Source: an uncultured Vibrio sp.
Lineage (GTDB): Bacteria > Pseudomonadota > Gammaproteobacteria > Enterobacterales > Vibrionaceae
Assembly: GCA_947504195.1 (NCBI GenBank)
Contig: CANNGN010000012.1
Span: 49,196-113,195, forward strand
Length of the DNA: 64,000 nucleotides
Reading direction: 5' to 3'
Positions 44,586 to 53,798 of the stretch are shown piece after piece; within the stretch, counting starts at the first letter, position 1, and every line of letters starts with the position of its first letter. Both the position numbers and the translations under genes were made by a program. The notes below the pieces were generated by a model. The model saw only the letters and a list, made by a program, of their open reading frames with translations. It had not been told where the DNA came from and did not search any database.

Positions 44586-46460
44586 ATGGCGTCCGATTTA
44601 TTGAGTGTAGGTGCTCAGAGCGTATTAACCGCTCAGAGACAACTCAATACAACAGGTCATAACATCGCAAACGTCAATACGGAAGGGTTTAGCCGTCAAT
44701 CTGTTATTCAGGGGACGAACGCTCCTCGTAGTTACGGCGGTGAAACTTACGGTATGGGTGTGCATGTGGAAAATGTTCGCCGCTCTTGGGATCAATTTGC
44801 CGTCAAAGAGCTGAACTTTGCCACTACCGAATACGCAAATAAGCATGACGCTGAAGAGAATCTCGATAAGCTCTCAAATCTTATTTCTTCCGTTTCCTCG
44901 AGAAAAATTCCCGAAAATATTAACGATTGGTTTGATGCCGTAAAAACGTTAGCGGATACCCCTAATGATGTCGGTGCTCGAAAAATCGTGCTTGAAAAAG
45001 CGCAGCTTATTACACAAAACCTCAATGACTTTAACGATACCGTGACTCGTGAATATGACACGATCAATAAAGGTTTGGATGTTGGTGTTGAACGGATTAA
45101 CCAATTGGCCCTAAAACTGCGTGATACCCAACGCTTGATGATGAAAACGCAAGGGCCACATAATGATTTAATGGATGAGCACGAGAAGTTGGTAAAAGAG
45201 CTGGCGGAAATGACAAAAGTCAACGTGGTCACGAGACAAAATGGCAAAGGCTTTAACATTCTTATCGGCAGCGGTCACACCTTAGTATCGGGTACTGAAG
45301 CAAGCCAAATCAAGATGGTTGATGGCTCACCGGATCCCAAACAACACCGCTTAGCGATGGTTGAAGGCAAGGGTATAAAAGCGATAAGTGAACGCGATAT
45401 CGGCGGCAAAATGGGTGCTCTTTTTGATATGCGAGATGAGCACATTCCACATCTCATTGATGAAATTGGACGTGTTGCCACTTCTCTTTCTCATGATGTG
45501 AATAAATTGCAGAAGCAAGGCTTAGACTTGTATGGCAATGTCGGTAAAAACATGTTTACTGATGTGAACTTAGAGTCGACGGCCAAAGCCCGTGTTGTAG
45601 CAAAAACCGATTCAAAGGCAGACATCTCTGTCTATATCGATGACATGAACCAAATTAAATCTGGAGAGTACTCATTGTTGTTTGATGGCAATGAATACAT
45701 CACGACGTTTCCTAATGGGAAAACATCCAACCTTGAAGCGAAAGGTGGAGAAATCAATATCGATGGTCTGCGGATTGTTGTAAATGAAGAACCTGAAAAG
45801 GGAGAGCGGATCTTAATTCGTCCAACACGTTTTGGGGCGGCAAACATTAACCTCACTCTTGATGATCCATCTGAAATAGCGGCACAAAGCTACGAAGCAT
45901 CGACGACGTTTGCTGTGGGATCGGCAAGTTTCAAAATAAAACAAGCAGGTGAACTGCGTGAATTCGAAATCTATATCTCTGAATCGGGCGATCGGTTCTC
46001 AGTCACAGATACAGATGGCAACGTGTTACTTGCAGATCAAGCTTATCCACCTTCGGGTGATGTGACGGTTCAAGGTACGAGTTTTGAACTATCGGAAGGG
46101 GCTCTTGCTGGGGATAAATTCACCGCAAACTTGGTGCCATCGGAAGGTGATAATGGCAACTTACGTAAAATTCAAGACATTCAGACAGACAAGTCGCTAA
46201 ACAACAATCAATCAACCTTGTTGGATGTGTATCAAGATCTTAATACGGACGTTGGCGTGAAACTGTCAACGGCCTCACGACTCACCGATGTTGCACGTTT
46301 AGAACAAGAATCGGCTGAATCACGAGTTGCGTCAATCTCTGGCGTAAATTTGGATGAAGAAGCGGCCAATATGATGAAATTTCAACGGGCGTATTTGGCT
46401 TCGTCACGCATCATGCAGGCGTCCAATGAAACCTTTAATAGCATTTTGCAGTTGAGATAG
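44586..46460 (+). CDS. flgK: Hook-filament junction protein FlgK
   Basis: A 624-aa HAP1, the first junction zone between hook and filament. N-terminal LSVGAQSVLTAQRQLNTTGHNIANVNTEGFSRQ and C-terminal NLDEEAANMMKFQRAYLASSRIM motifs. FlgN client. Operon with flgL (12 bp gap). Confidence 0.97.
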   Translation: MASDLLSVGAQSVLTAQRQLNTTGHNIANVNTEGFSRQSVIQGTNAPRSYGGETYGMGVHVENVRRSWDQFAVKELNFATTEYANKHDAEENLDKLSNLISSVSSRKIPENINDWFDAVKTLADTPNDVGARKIVLEKAQLITQNLNDFNDTVTREYDTINKGLDVGVERINQLALKLRDTQRLMMKTQGPHNDLMDEHEKLVKELAEMTKVNVVTRQNGKGFNILIGSGHTLVSGTEASQIKMVDGSPDPKQHRLAMVEGKGIKAISERDIGGKMGALFDMRDEHIPHLIDEIGRVATSLSHDVNKLQKQGLDLYGNVGKNMFTDVNLESTAKARVVAKTDSKADISVYIDDMNQIKSGEYSLLFDGNEYITTFPNGKTSNLEAKGGEINIDGLRIVVNEEPEKGERILIRPTRFGAANINLTLDDPSEIAAQSYEASTTFAVGSASFKIKQAGELREFEIYISESGDRFSVTDTDGNVLLADQAYPPSGDVTVQGTSFELSEGALAGDKFTANLVPSEGDNGNLRKIQDIQTDKSLNNNQSTLLDVYQDLNTDVGVKLSTASRLTDVARLEQESAESRVASISGVNLDEEAANMMKFQRAYLASSRIMQASNETFNSILQLR

Positions 46461-46472
46461 GGAGGAAGATAA

Positions 46473-47666
46473 ATGTTAGGTCGAATTTCTAGCTTCCACA
46501 ATTATCAATCGGTGCAAAATGACCTTCGTCGTCAGGAGACGAAAGTTCATCATAACCAAGAGCAATTGGCATCCGGGAAAAAGCTGCTCTCTGCCGGAGA
46601 TAATCCACTGGCGACACACTACATTCAGAATGTGTCTCAGCAAGAAGAACAACTTCGCCAATACTCAGATGCCATCTCTCTGGTTCGTACTCGTTTAGAG
46701 CATCAAGAAGTTATTATTGCAAACGGTGAAGAATTTACTGATGAAGCAAAACGTACCGTGATGGAAATGATCAACGGTGCTTTTTCTCCAGAAGATCGTC
46801 TCGCTAAACGTCGCGAGCTAGAGGAACTGGCAAATAATTTCCTCAGTTTGGTGAACAACCAAGATGAAACCGGCAACTATATTTTTGCCGGTACTAAACC
46901 TAAAAACCAACCTTTCTTCCGTGATAATGAAGGCAACGTCAGTTACTCAGGTGATGACTACCAAAGAAAAATGAAAATTTCCAATAGCATGGAGATGCCT
47001 TTTAACGACCCAGGCAGCAAGGTGTTCATGGAAATTGATAATCCATTTGGCAGTTATGAACCAGATTATGATCTGCAAGAAGGGTCCGAGTTATTACTTG
47101 AACGTGCAACTAATACCAATAAAGACGATAACTCCAACTACCGAGTTACCTTTGTTGATTCTGGTACAGGGCAGTTCAATTATCAGTTAGAAAAAGATGG
47201 TAGCCCGATTCAAAGCGGCGAGTTTAATCCGAAAGATGGCATTCGCTATGAAGGGTTATCGATCTATCCCAAGGGGCAACTTACTGCAGGGGATGTTATC
47301 GAGCTAACGCCACGATCGACGTTCTCCATTTTTGAAACATTTCAAGATTCGTTGGAATATGCGTCAGAGTCTGTTTCAGACGCGTCGGCAACGGCCAAAT
47401 TGCATCAGCTTACTGAAGAGTTCCACGCTGCATTTATTCAACTGAATAAAGTACGAACGGACTTGGGGGCTCGTATGGAAACATTGGACCTGCAGCAAGA
47501 TCAGCATCAAGATTTCGAAATTAGTTTAGCCAAATCCAAAAGTACATTTGAAGATTTGGACTATGCTGATGCCGTCATTGAATTTAGCGAGAACTCTCGA
47601 GCGCTACAGGCATCTCAGCAGGCATTTGGTAAAACAAAAGACTTAACACTGTTCAATTATATGTAA
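46473..47666 (+). CDS. flgL: Hook-filament junction protein FlgL
   Basis: A 397-aa HAP3. N-terminal flagellin-like D0/D1 (ISSFHNYQSVQNDLRRQ, EQLASGKKLLSAGDNPLATHYI) and C-terminal LDYADAVIEFSENSRALQASQQAF. GGAGG before the ATG. Ends flgKL. Confidence 0.96.
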   Translation: MLGRISSFHNYQSVQNDLRRQETKVHHNQEQLASGKKLLSAGDNPLATHYIQNVSQQEEQLRQYSDAISLVRTRLEHQEVIIANGEEFTDEAKRTVMEMINGAFSPEDRLAKRRELEELANNFLSLVNNQDETGNYIFAGTKPKNQPFFRDNEGNVSYSGDDYQRKMKISNSMEMPFNDPGSKVFMEIDNPFGSYEPDYDLQEGSELLLERATNTNKDDNSNYRVTFVDSGTGQFNYQLEKDGSPIQSGEFNPKDGIRYEGLSIYPKGQLTAGDVIELTPRSTFSIFETFQDSLEYASESVSDASATAKLHQLTEEFHAAFIQLNKVRTDLGARMETLDLQQDQHQDFEISLAKSKSTFEDLDYADAVIEFSENSRALQASQQAFGKTKDLTLFNYM

Positions 47667-48065
47667 CTTTTAATGCCTTAAGTGCCAAGCCTTAAGTGCG
47701 AAAGTAATCAAACGTATAAAGTAGCGGGTTTACCAAAAAGTGGCCCAGTTACTGCAACAGTTAGAGAGAAGACACAACAAAGGAAATAGAGCGGCAATGA
47801 CGCGGCAACATTTACCTTAACAATCGAACCTTAATTACCGGTCACAACATTATTTATTAAATGCTATTCATAACGTTCTGATAAATAAATGTTTAAAATT
47901 ATTTTCTATAGTTGGCACAGTAATTGAATAGTAATTAGAGTAGATTAAAGAATTATTTCTTAGACAGGCAAATTGCAAGTAAACGCAGTAAAGCTGTCAG
48001 TGATTCAAATAAAAGTAAAGCTGACCACTGCGTTCAAGTAAGCAGGCTCAATAGGAGAGCAAACC
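47667..48065 (+). promoter_or_regulatory. Flagellin promoter and structured leader region
   Basis: 399 bp without a gene. A sigma-54-like site, TTGGCAC-N5-TTGAA at 47912-47928, has GA instead of GC at -12. A second GG-N10-GC site is at 47742-47755. The leader holds a long-range inverted repeat AACGCAGT (47982-47989) and ACTGCGTT (48027-48034), and the direct repeat AGTAAAGCTG at 47987 and 48014. CCTTAAGTGC is repeated at 47676 and 47690. RBS AGGAGAG is just before the ATG. Confidence 0.65.
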
Positions 48066-49205
48066 ATGACTATTAATGTTAATACCAATGTTTCGGCCAT
48101 GACAGCACAGCGCTATCTAACCAAAAGTTCCAACGAACTAAATACGTCAATGGAGCGCTTGTCATCAGGCAATCGAATTAACAGTGCTAAAGATGACGCT
48201 GCTGGCCTACAAATTTCAAACCGATTGATTTCTCAATCGCGTGGTTTAGATGTGGCAATGCGTAATGCTAACGATGGTATTTCAGTTGCTCAAACCGCAG
48301 AAGGCGCAATGAATGAGTCAACAAGTGTACTACAACGTATGCGTGACCTAGCACTTCAATCGGCAAACGGAACCAACTCAATCGCAGAACGCACCGCGAT
48401 AAACGAAGAAGTTTCCGCGTTGCAAGATGAGTTGAACCGAATTGCGGAAACAACATCATTTGGTGGACGCAAACTCTTGAATGGCACCTTTGGCGAAGCA
48501 TCATTCCAGATCGGTGCAAGCTCTGGTGAAGCAATAATCATGGGGCTTACAAGTATCCGAGCTGATGATTTTCGCATGGGGGGACAAACCTTTACCGCGG
48601 AGCAAGCGAAGGATCATACTTGGGGAGTTCCACCTGAAGCCAGCGATTTAAAATTGTCATATACCAATAGCGATGGTGAAGAAGTTACTGTCGATATTAT
48701 GGCGAAAGCGGGCGACGATATTGAAGAATTGGCAACCTACATCAATGGTCAAAATGAGGCTGTGACCGCTTCTGTTGATGAAGAGGGTAAATTACAGTTG
48801 TTTATGGCTCATCCAGTTAAGGATGGCGAATTAGCAATCAGTGGTGGTCTTGCAAGTGAGCTTGGTCTAACGGGTGGACCTGGCATGAATATGACGGTAC
48901 AGGACATTGATGTGACCACAGTTGGTGGCTCTCAAAATGCGGTAGCGGCACTTGACTCAGCACTACAGTATGTTGATTCACAGCGATCGGATCTTGGTGC
49001 GAAACAGAACCGACTCAGCCATAGCATCAATAACTTATCGAATATTCAAGAGAATGTTGAATCGTCGAAAAGTCGTATTAAAGATACCGATTTTGCGAAG
49101 GAAACGACGCAAATGACGAAAGCACAAATATTACAGCAAGCAGGTACGTCGATACTTGCCCAAGCTAAACAGTTGCCAAATTCTGCTATTTCATTATTGC
49201 AGTAA
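48066..49205 (+). CDS. flaA: Flagellin, FlaA-type
   Basis: A 379-aa filament subunit. The conserved N-terminal (TINVNTNVSAMTAQRYLTKSSNELNTSMERLSSG, INSAKDDAAGLQISNRL) and C-terminal (NLSNIQENVESSKSRIKDTDFAKETTQMTKAQ) D0/D1 domains flank a short variable core. The sigma-54-like upstream site and the position directly behind flgKL agree with Vibrio flaA, the flagellin essential for filament formation. The paralogue at 51668 is clearly related. Confidence 0.9.
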   Translation: MTINVNTNVSAMTAQRYLTKSSNELNTSMERLSSGNRINSAKDDAAGLQISNRLISQSRGLDVAMRNANDGISVAQTAEGAMNESTSVLQRMRDLALQSANGTNSIAERTAINEEVSALQDELNRIAETTSFGGRKLLNGTFGEASFQIGASSGEAIIMGLTSIRADDFRMGGQTFTAEQAKDHTWGVPPEASDLKLSYTNSDGEEVTVDIMAKAGDDIEELATYINGQNEAVTASVDEEGKLQLFMAHPVKDGELAISGGLASELGLTGGPGMNMTVQDIDVTTVGGSQNAVAALDSALQYVDSQRSDLGAKQNRLSHSINNLSNIQENVESSKSRIKDTDFAKETTQMTKAQILQQAGTSILAQAKQLPNSAISLLQ

Positions 49206-49575
49206 TACATTGGAACTTCGTTACTTAAGCTTAGACGTAGGTATGTAACGAAGCGCCTTTGGCAAAGTATGATTATTGAATGAACTTTAAGCTTCTCTCA
49301 CATTTGCTTAATCACTTTTCGACAATCATGCGCTTTTGGGTAGCTACAATGTGACATCATTTCTCTCGATCTCTACATTGGCTACGGCTAACCAAACAGC
49401 CCCGGTTCTCTCAAAGGAAAAGGGGCTTTTTCTTTTCTCTTCTAAAAAACACCCACTTCAATCGGTACTTACACGTTAATTTTGAGAATGGCTTATGCAT
49501 AGGTGCTATAGAGGTGTCTGGTTAAAAGCCATACAATCGGGGCTCGTCTTACTCTGCATTTAGCGAGAAACAACC
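49206..49575 (+). other. Structured 3' region of flaA with terminator; possible small RNA
   Basis: 370 bp without a gene. A strong inverted repeat (GTAGC-TA-CAATGT at 49340-49352 with ACATTG-GCTAC at 49375-49385) is followed by a terminator hairpin AGCCCC/GGGGCT with a T/C-rich tail (49398-49436). This could be the flaA 3' end or a separate small RNA. Confidence 0.5.
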
Positions 49576-50499
49576 TTGATCTCATACGGTACGATTATCA
49601 CTCAGGTTATTATCCTTTTTCTGCTTATTGCGGCTGGTTTTTATGCCAGACGACGAGGCTTTATGGATGATAATGTCAATAAAGGGGTGACGGATATCAT
49701 ACTGAATATTGGTCTTCCAGCGTTGTTATTGAATTCGTTCTTGCTTGAATATGACCACTCAATGCTAAAAAATGCCGGTCTAGTTATCGTGGTCTCGATA
49801 GCTATCCATATTGCCTTGTTTGTTGTAGCTAAAATTGCGTTTAACCGCTACGAGGTCGATCAACGAAATGTATTGACCTATATGGGGTTATTTCCTAACG
49901 CAGGGTTTATGGGGCTGCCGTTTATCTATGCGATTTATGGGCAAGTAGGGGTTTTTTATGCGGCTATTTTTATCGTTCCTTACCATATTTTAATGTGGAC
50001 CTATGGGCTTGCCATGTTCATGAAGGTGACTGATTACCGTTCATCAGCTAAGGCAATTTTACTCAATCCAATTTTATTGGCTGTGTTAATCGGCTTGTTT
50101 CTTTTTGTCTCTCAAATTCCGGTCCCTGAAGTATTAAGCAAAACTTTCAGCACTCTTGGCGCGATAACCGCACCCTTGGCAATGATGCTGATTGGTGACC
50201 GAATAGCACAATCACAGATCAAATCAGTGATGAATGATAAAAATGTTTATTATGGCAGTGCGGTTCGTTTGATCGCTGCACCAATAATTAGCTGGTTGAT
50301 ACTGAATCTATTTAACCTCGACCCAATGATTATTAATATCTGTGTGGCTGTGCAAGCTCTTCCGGTTGCCGTGACTGTCGCAGTTCTTCCAGCCAAATTT
50401 AATGGTGATGTTGCGTTAGGCTCTAAATGTGCCGTGATCAGCCATGCCCTTTCTTTAGTTAGTATTCCTTTAATGATGATTCTTTTGATGGTGAAGTAA
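49576..50499 (+). CDS. AEC-family permease (auxin efflux carrier type)
   Basis: A 307-aa membrane protein with about ten hydrophobic segments in two repeats. MGLFPNAGFMGLPFIYAIYG and the second-half AVQALPVAVTVAVLP are typical AEC features. The start is a TTG at 49576 with GAG upstream. The family exports or imports small carboxylates; the substrate is unknown. It stands between the two flagellin genes with no flagellar role known. Confidence 0.85.
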   Translation: MISYGTIITQVIILFLLIAAGFYARRRGFMDDNVNKGVTDIILNIGLPALLLNSFLLEYDHSMLKNAGLVIVVSIAIHIALFVVAKIAFNRYEVDQRNVLTYMGLFPNAGFMGLPFIYAIYGQVGVFYAAIFIVPYHILMWTYGLAMFMKVTDYRSSAKAILLNPILLAVLIGLFLFVSQIPVPEVLSKTFSTLGAITAPLAMMLIGDRIAQSQIKSVMNDKNVYYGSAVRLIAAPIISWLILNLFNLDPMIINICVAVQALPVAVTVAVLPAKFNGDVALGSKCAVISHALSLVSIPLMMILLMVK

Positions 50500-50520
50500 C
50501 GTTTAAAATAGGCTGTCTAT

Positions 50521-51270
50521 TCACTTCGACTGCTTAATTAAGGCTTTGAGCTCGATGATTTCGTTTTTGAGATCGTGAACTTCTGTTTCTAGCGCAGTCA
50601 TTGTTTCGTTTGTGGGATCTTCTGATTCTTCTTCAAAGAACCACATTGCGATAAATCCAGTAAAAGTGCCAAATAGACCAACACCACAGGTCATTAGAAG
50701 AGCGGCTAATATTCGACCTTCTAACGTAACTGGGAAGAAATCGCCATAACCCACGGTTGTAATGGTGACGAAAACCCACCATATGGCATTGCTAGCGTTT
50801 TGAATGTTCGCCCCTTCAGCTCCTTTTTCAACCTGGAGAATTGCGATGGAACAGAATATCGCAAGGACAATGGATAGGAATGTCACAACAGCTGTCGCTC
50901 CTCTCACCTTTTTTCTAAACAAGAATGAAAGAATGACTTTGGCAGACCGAACAGCCCGTAGTATTTTCAGGATTCTAATGACACTGACCAGCCGTCCATA
51001 TTGAAACGCATCGACAATCGGAATGCTCGAAAGCAGGTCGATCCACCCCCATTTCATATAGGCGATTTTATTTTCGGCTTTATAAAATCGAATAAGAAAA
51101 TCGGCAAAAAAGAAAGCACAGATAAAGTTGTCACCTGTTCTTAGAATTTGCTCTATATCCGTTGGAAGCACATAGATTGCTTGTATTGATAGTGATATCA
51201 ACACATAAATTGAAAGCATAAGGATAAGAAATTGGAATGGACCAAATTCATCATTACTCAATTGGTTCAT
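50521..51270 (-). CDS. Voltage-gated-type potassium channel
   Basis: A 249-aa six-helix ion channel. S4-like segment RLVSVIRILKILRAVRSAK has basic residues every third position, as in voltage sensors. The pore helix and selectivity filter are TITTVGYGDFFPV, followed by S6 (LLMTCGVGLFGTFTGFIAMWF). A C-terminal coiled coil (about residues 222-248) should drive tetramer assembly. TVGYGD indicates potassium selectivity. It ends 21 bp from the convergent AEC gene. Confidence 0.9.
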   Translation of the reverse strand: MNQLSNDEFGPFQFLILMLSIYVLISLSIQAIYVLPTDIEQILRTGDNFICAFFFADFLIRFYKAENKIAYMKWGWIDLLSSIPIVDAFQYGRLVSVIRILKILRAVRSAKVILSFLFRKKVRGATAVVTFLSIVLAIFCSIAILQVEKGAEGANIQNASNAIWWVFVTITTVGYGDFFPVTLEGRILAALLMTCGVGLFGTFTGFIAMWFFEEESEDPTNETMTALETEVHDLKNEIIELKALIKQSK

Positions 51271-51543
51271 ATTGATTCGTCTCTTTTATGAACTATTAGT
51301 CTGGCGTGAATATAAAAAATCATAGCATCATCGGGGTTAATGCCCAAAAATCACTTCTCTTAGGTTTGGTTAGATTCAAAAAATTGGATGGTTTTCTATT
51401 CTGGTCGAAGTTTGAGCATAGAGTTTGTCATTTTTTCTATTGATATTAGAAAATTAGATGTAATTTATTAATATCTAACCTATTGATATTTAAATATTTA
51501 ATTTTAGTTTGATAAACAATTCTCATAATTTTCGTTATTTATC
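51271..51543. other. Very AT-rich gene-free region upstream of the second flagellin gene
   Basis: About 270 bp with no gene; long A/T runs around 51420-51520. It probably holds upstream activator contacts for the flanking promoters. No repeat or RNA gene seen. Confidence 0.45.
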
Positions 51544-51570
51544 TAAAGTAATTCCCTAGCGTGTCGTTAA
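51544..51570 (+). promoter_or_regulatory. Sigma-28 promoter of the second flagellin gene
   Basis: TAAA, exactly 15 bp, GTCGTTAA; consensus TAAA-N15-GCCGATAA with two mismatches. It leaves a leader of about 85 nt before the ATG at 51668. Confidence 0.8.
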
Positions 51571-51600
51571 AAGTAAGAACTTTGAGAGAACTACTACTGG

Positions 51601-51659
51601 TTTTCCGATACGTCGGAAAGCGATTCGGAAGTTCCATAGTATCGGAAAATCATTAGGAG
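51601..51659 (+). promoter_or_regulatory. Flagellin leader hairpin with repeated GGA motifs
   Basis: TTTTCCGATAC (51601-51611) and GTATCGGAAAA (51639-51649) form a perfect 11-bp stem just upstream of the AGGAGA ribosome site. GGA occurs in CGGAAAG, CGGAAG, CGGAAAA and in the ribosome site itself, the pattern bound by CsrA-type regulators. Confidence 0.6.
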
Positions 51660-51667
51660 AATTCACT

Positions 51668-52801
51668 ATGGCAGTTAATGTAAACACAAACGTATCGGCA
51701 ATGACCGCACAACGTTATTTAAATGGCGCAAACACATCGATGAATACATCAATGGAACGTTTGTCTTCAGGTAACAAGATCAACAGTGCAAAAGATGATG
51801 CGGCTGGTCTTCAAATTTCGAACCGATTAAATGTTCAGAGCCGCGGTCTAGACGTAGCCGTGCGAAATGCGAACGATGGTATTTCAATGGCTCAAACCGC
51901 TGAAGGTGCAATGAACGAAACCACAAGCATCCTACAACGTGTTCGTGACCTTGCACTTCAATCATCAAACGGTTCTAACACTAAAGATGACCGTTCAGCG
52001 ATTCAAGAAGAAATCGGTGCACTAAATGACGAATTAAACCGAATTGCAGAAACAACATCATTTGGTGGTAATAAGCTGCTTAACGGCACGTTCCAAACTA
52101 AATCGTTCCAGATCGGTGCAGATAACGGTGAAGCGGTAATGCTCAGTGTTAAAGACATGCGTAGTGATAATGAGCACATGGGTGGAAAAAGCTATGCTTC
52201 TGCTAACGGAAAAGACAAAGACTGGGGTGTACAAGCGGGTGCCAATGACTTATCAATCACGCTAACAGATAAAGTAGACGGTGAAAAAACGATTAATATT
52301 AGCGCGAAAGTGGGCGATGATATTGAAGAAGTAGCGACTTATATTAACGGTCAAACCGACGCGATTACGGCATCTGTAGATGACGATGGCAAACTTCAGC
52401 TGTTTACTGATAGTAATACTGTGGAAGGTGAAGCAACCTTTGGCGGTAGCTTGGCAAGTGAATTGGGGATTCAAGCTGCAACAGATAAAACCGTTAATAA
52501 TATCGATGTGACGACTGTTGGTGGTTCACAAGAGGCGGTTGCGGTTGTCGATGCGGCACTAAAATATGTTGATAGTCATCGTGCAGAACTGGGTGCATTC
52601 CAGAACCGATTCGACCATGCAATTAACAACTTAGACAACATTAATGAAAATGTTAACGCGTCTAAGAGCCGAATCAAAGATACCGATTTTGCGAAAGAAA
52701 CGACGAATCTTACCAAGTCTCAAATTCTTTCTCAGGCTTCAAGCTCTATTCTTGCTCAAGCCAAGCAAGCACCAAATGCTGCTTTGGGTCTACTAGGCTA
52801 A
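51668..52801 (+). CDS. Flagellin, sigma-28-dependent paralogue (FlaC-like)
   Basis: A 377-aa flagellin very similar to the one at 48066 in both termini (AVNVNTNVSAMTAQRYLNGANTSMNTSMERLSSG; SRIKDTDFAKETTNLTKSQIL), with a short divergent centre. The C-terminus is APNAALGLLG against LPNSAISLLQ in the other. The sigma-28 promoter suggests a late accessory flagellin. By position it may match V. cholerae flaC, from memory. A strong bidirectional terminator follows. Confidence 0.9.
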   Translation: MAVNVNTNVSAMTAQRYLNGANTSMNTSMERLSSGNKINSAKDDAAGLQISNRLNVQSRGLDVAVRNANDGISMAQTAEGAMNETTSILQRVRDLALQSSNGSNTKDDRSAIQEEIGALNDELNRIAETTSFGGNKLLNGTFQTKSFQIGADNGEAVMLSVKDMRSDNEHMGGKSYASANGKDKDWGVQAGANDLSITLTDKVDGEKTINISAKVGDDIEEVATYINGQTDAITASVDDDGKLQLFTDSNTVEGEATFGGSLASELGIQAATDKTVNNIDVTTVGGSQEAVAVVDAALKYVDSHRAELGAFQNRFDHAINNLDNINENVNASKSRIKDTDFAKETTNLTKSQILSQASSSILAQAKQAPNAALGLLG

Positions 52802-52820
52802 TTAGCCAACTCAAGCGCAA

Positions 52821-52848
52821 AAAAATCCAGCTCAGGCTGGATTTTTTT
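52821..52848. terminator. Bidirectional terminator after the second flagellin
   Basis: AATCCAGC/GCTGGATT with a TCAG loop, A run before and T run after. It serves the convergent flagellin and DeoR-type regulator. Confidence 0.94.
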
Positions 52849-52855
52849 ATGTTTG

Positions 52856-53623
52856 TTATTTACTAAATATAATCTTAGCAATCGAGCTATTTAGTTTTGA
52901 TATCTCGGGATGACCAGCAGACTTTGAGTCGGTGATAAGCATATTTATCTCAAATGGTGTTGCGTATACAGTACGGCTGGTAACACCGATTTTATCGCTG
53001 TCAGCTAAGATGATGGTTGACTTCGCTTGCTTGACCATCGAACTGGCAATCGCGGCTTCGTGGTGGTAGAAACTGCTGGCTCCAGCTTCGTGTGATAAGC
53101 CAACAGGGGAGAGTATTGCTATATCAGCTCGATATCTATTCAGCTCATTTAGGGTGATTTCGCCGCTGGTCGCTTGAGTGGTTTTCCCCATGTGTCCACC
53201 TAATAAGATGACTTCATGTTGCTCTGGTACTGAAGAAAGGCAATTTGCTATTTCTAAGCTGTTGGTAACAACGGTTAGTCCAGACATCGATAACAGCTCT
53301 TCAGCTAGATAAGAAGTCGTACTTCCTGCATCGATGAAAATAGTTTGTCCTGCCTTTAGTTGTTTCACCGTCTCTCGAGCGATCGACTTCTTTTCGCTTT
53401 TTTTAATTAGACTACGTATCTCAAGAGGCTTTTCCGCTTCGGGTTGGCATGAGATGACTCCACCATGGACACGCCTAAGCTTACCTTGGTCTTCCAATTT
53501 CAGAACGTCTCGGCGTACCGTTTCACGAGATACTCCGAGATGTTGAATAATGACTTCAGTACTGACTTGATTGAGTGTTGATAACAGCGCTGTAATGCGA
53601 TGAAGACGAGTTTCTTCTAGCAT
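52856..53623 (-). CDS. DeoR/GlpR-family transcriptional regulator
   Basis: A 255-aa repressor-type regulator. N-terminal DeoR helix-turn-helix (HRITALLSTLNQVSTEVIIQHLGVSRETVRRDVLKLEDQGKLRRVHGG) and a C-terminal DeoRC effector domain (IFIDAGSTTSYLAEEL, VVTNSLEIA, ILADSDKIG). The family responds to phosphorylated sugars or polyols. It lies behind the ABC transporter operon, on the same strand, after a hairpin, and probably controls it. Confidence 0.92.
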   Translation of the reverse strand: MLEETRLHRITALLSTLNQVSTEVIIQHLGVSRETVRRDVLKLEDQGKLRRVHGGVISCQPEAEKPLEIRSLIKKSEKKSIARETVKQLKAGQTIFIDAGSTTSYLAEELLSMSGLTVVTNSLEIANCLSSVPEQHEVILLGGHMGKTTQATSGEITLNELNRYRADIAILSPVGLSHEAGASSFYHHEAAIASSMVKQAKSTIILADSDKIGVTSRTVYATPFEINMLITDSKSAGHPEISKLNSSIAKIIFSK

Positions 53624-53732
53624 GATTGTCGTTTAACCTTTTACTTATCAAGTGAGTCAGTTCTATTTCTCACTTAGAAATTCAGTATGCACTCTGCCAT
53701 CGTCATCACGTATATCACGTTTGCAAAACCAT

Positions 53733-53760
53733 AGCCTCCACCATTTCATCGGTGAAGGCT
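53733..53760 (-). terminator. Hairpin between the ABC ATPase and deoR-type genes
   Basis: AGCCTCCACC/GGTGAAGGCT stem with one mismatch and an 8-nt loop. The downstream side (leftward) reads ATGGTTTTGC, a weak T tract, so termination may be partial. Confidence 0.6.
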
Positions 53761-53798
53761 GTGATGCTTAAGAGAACGTAATGTGAGATGTAATCGAG

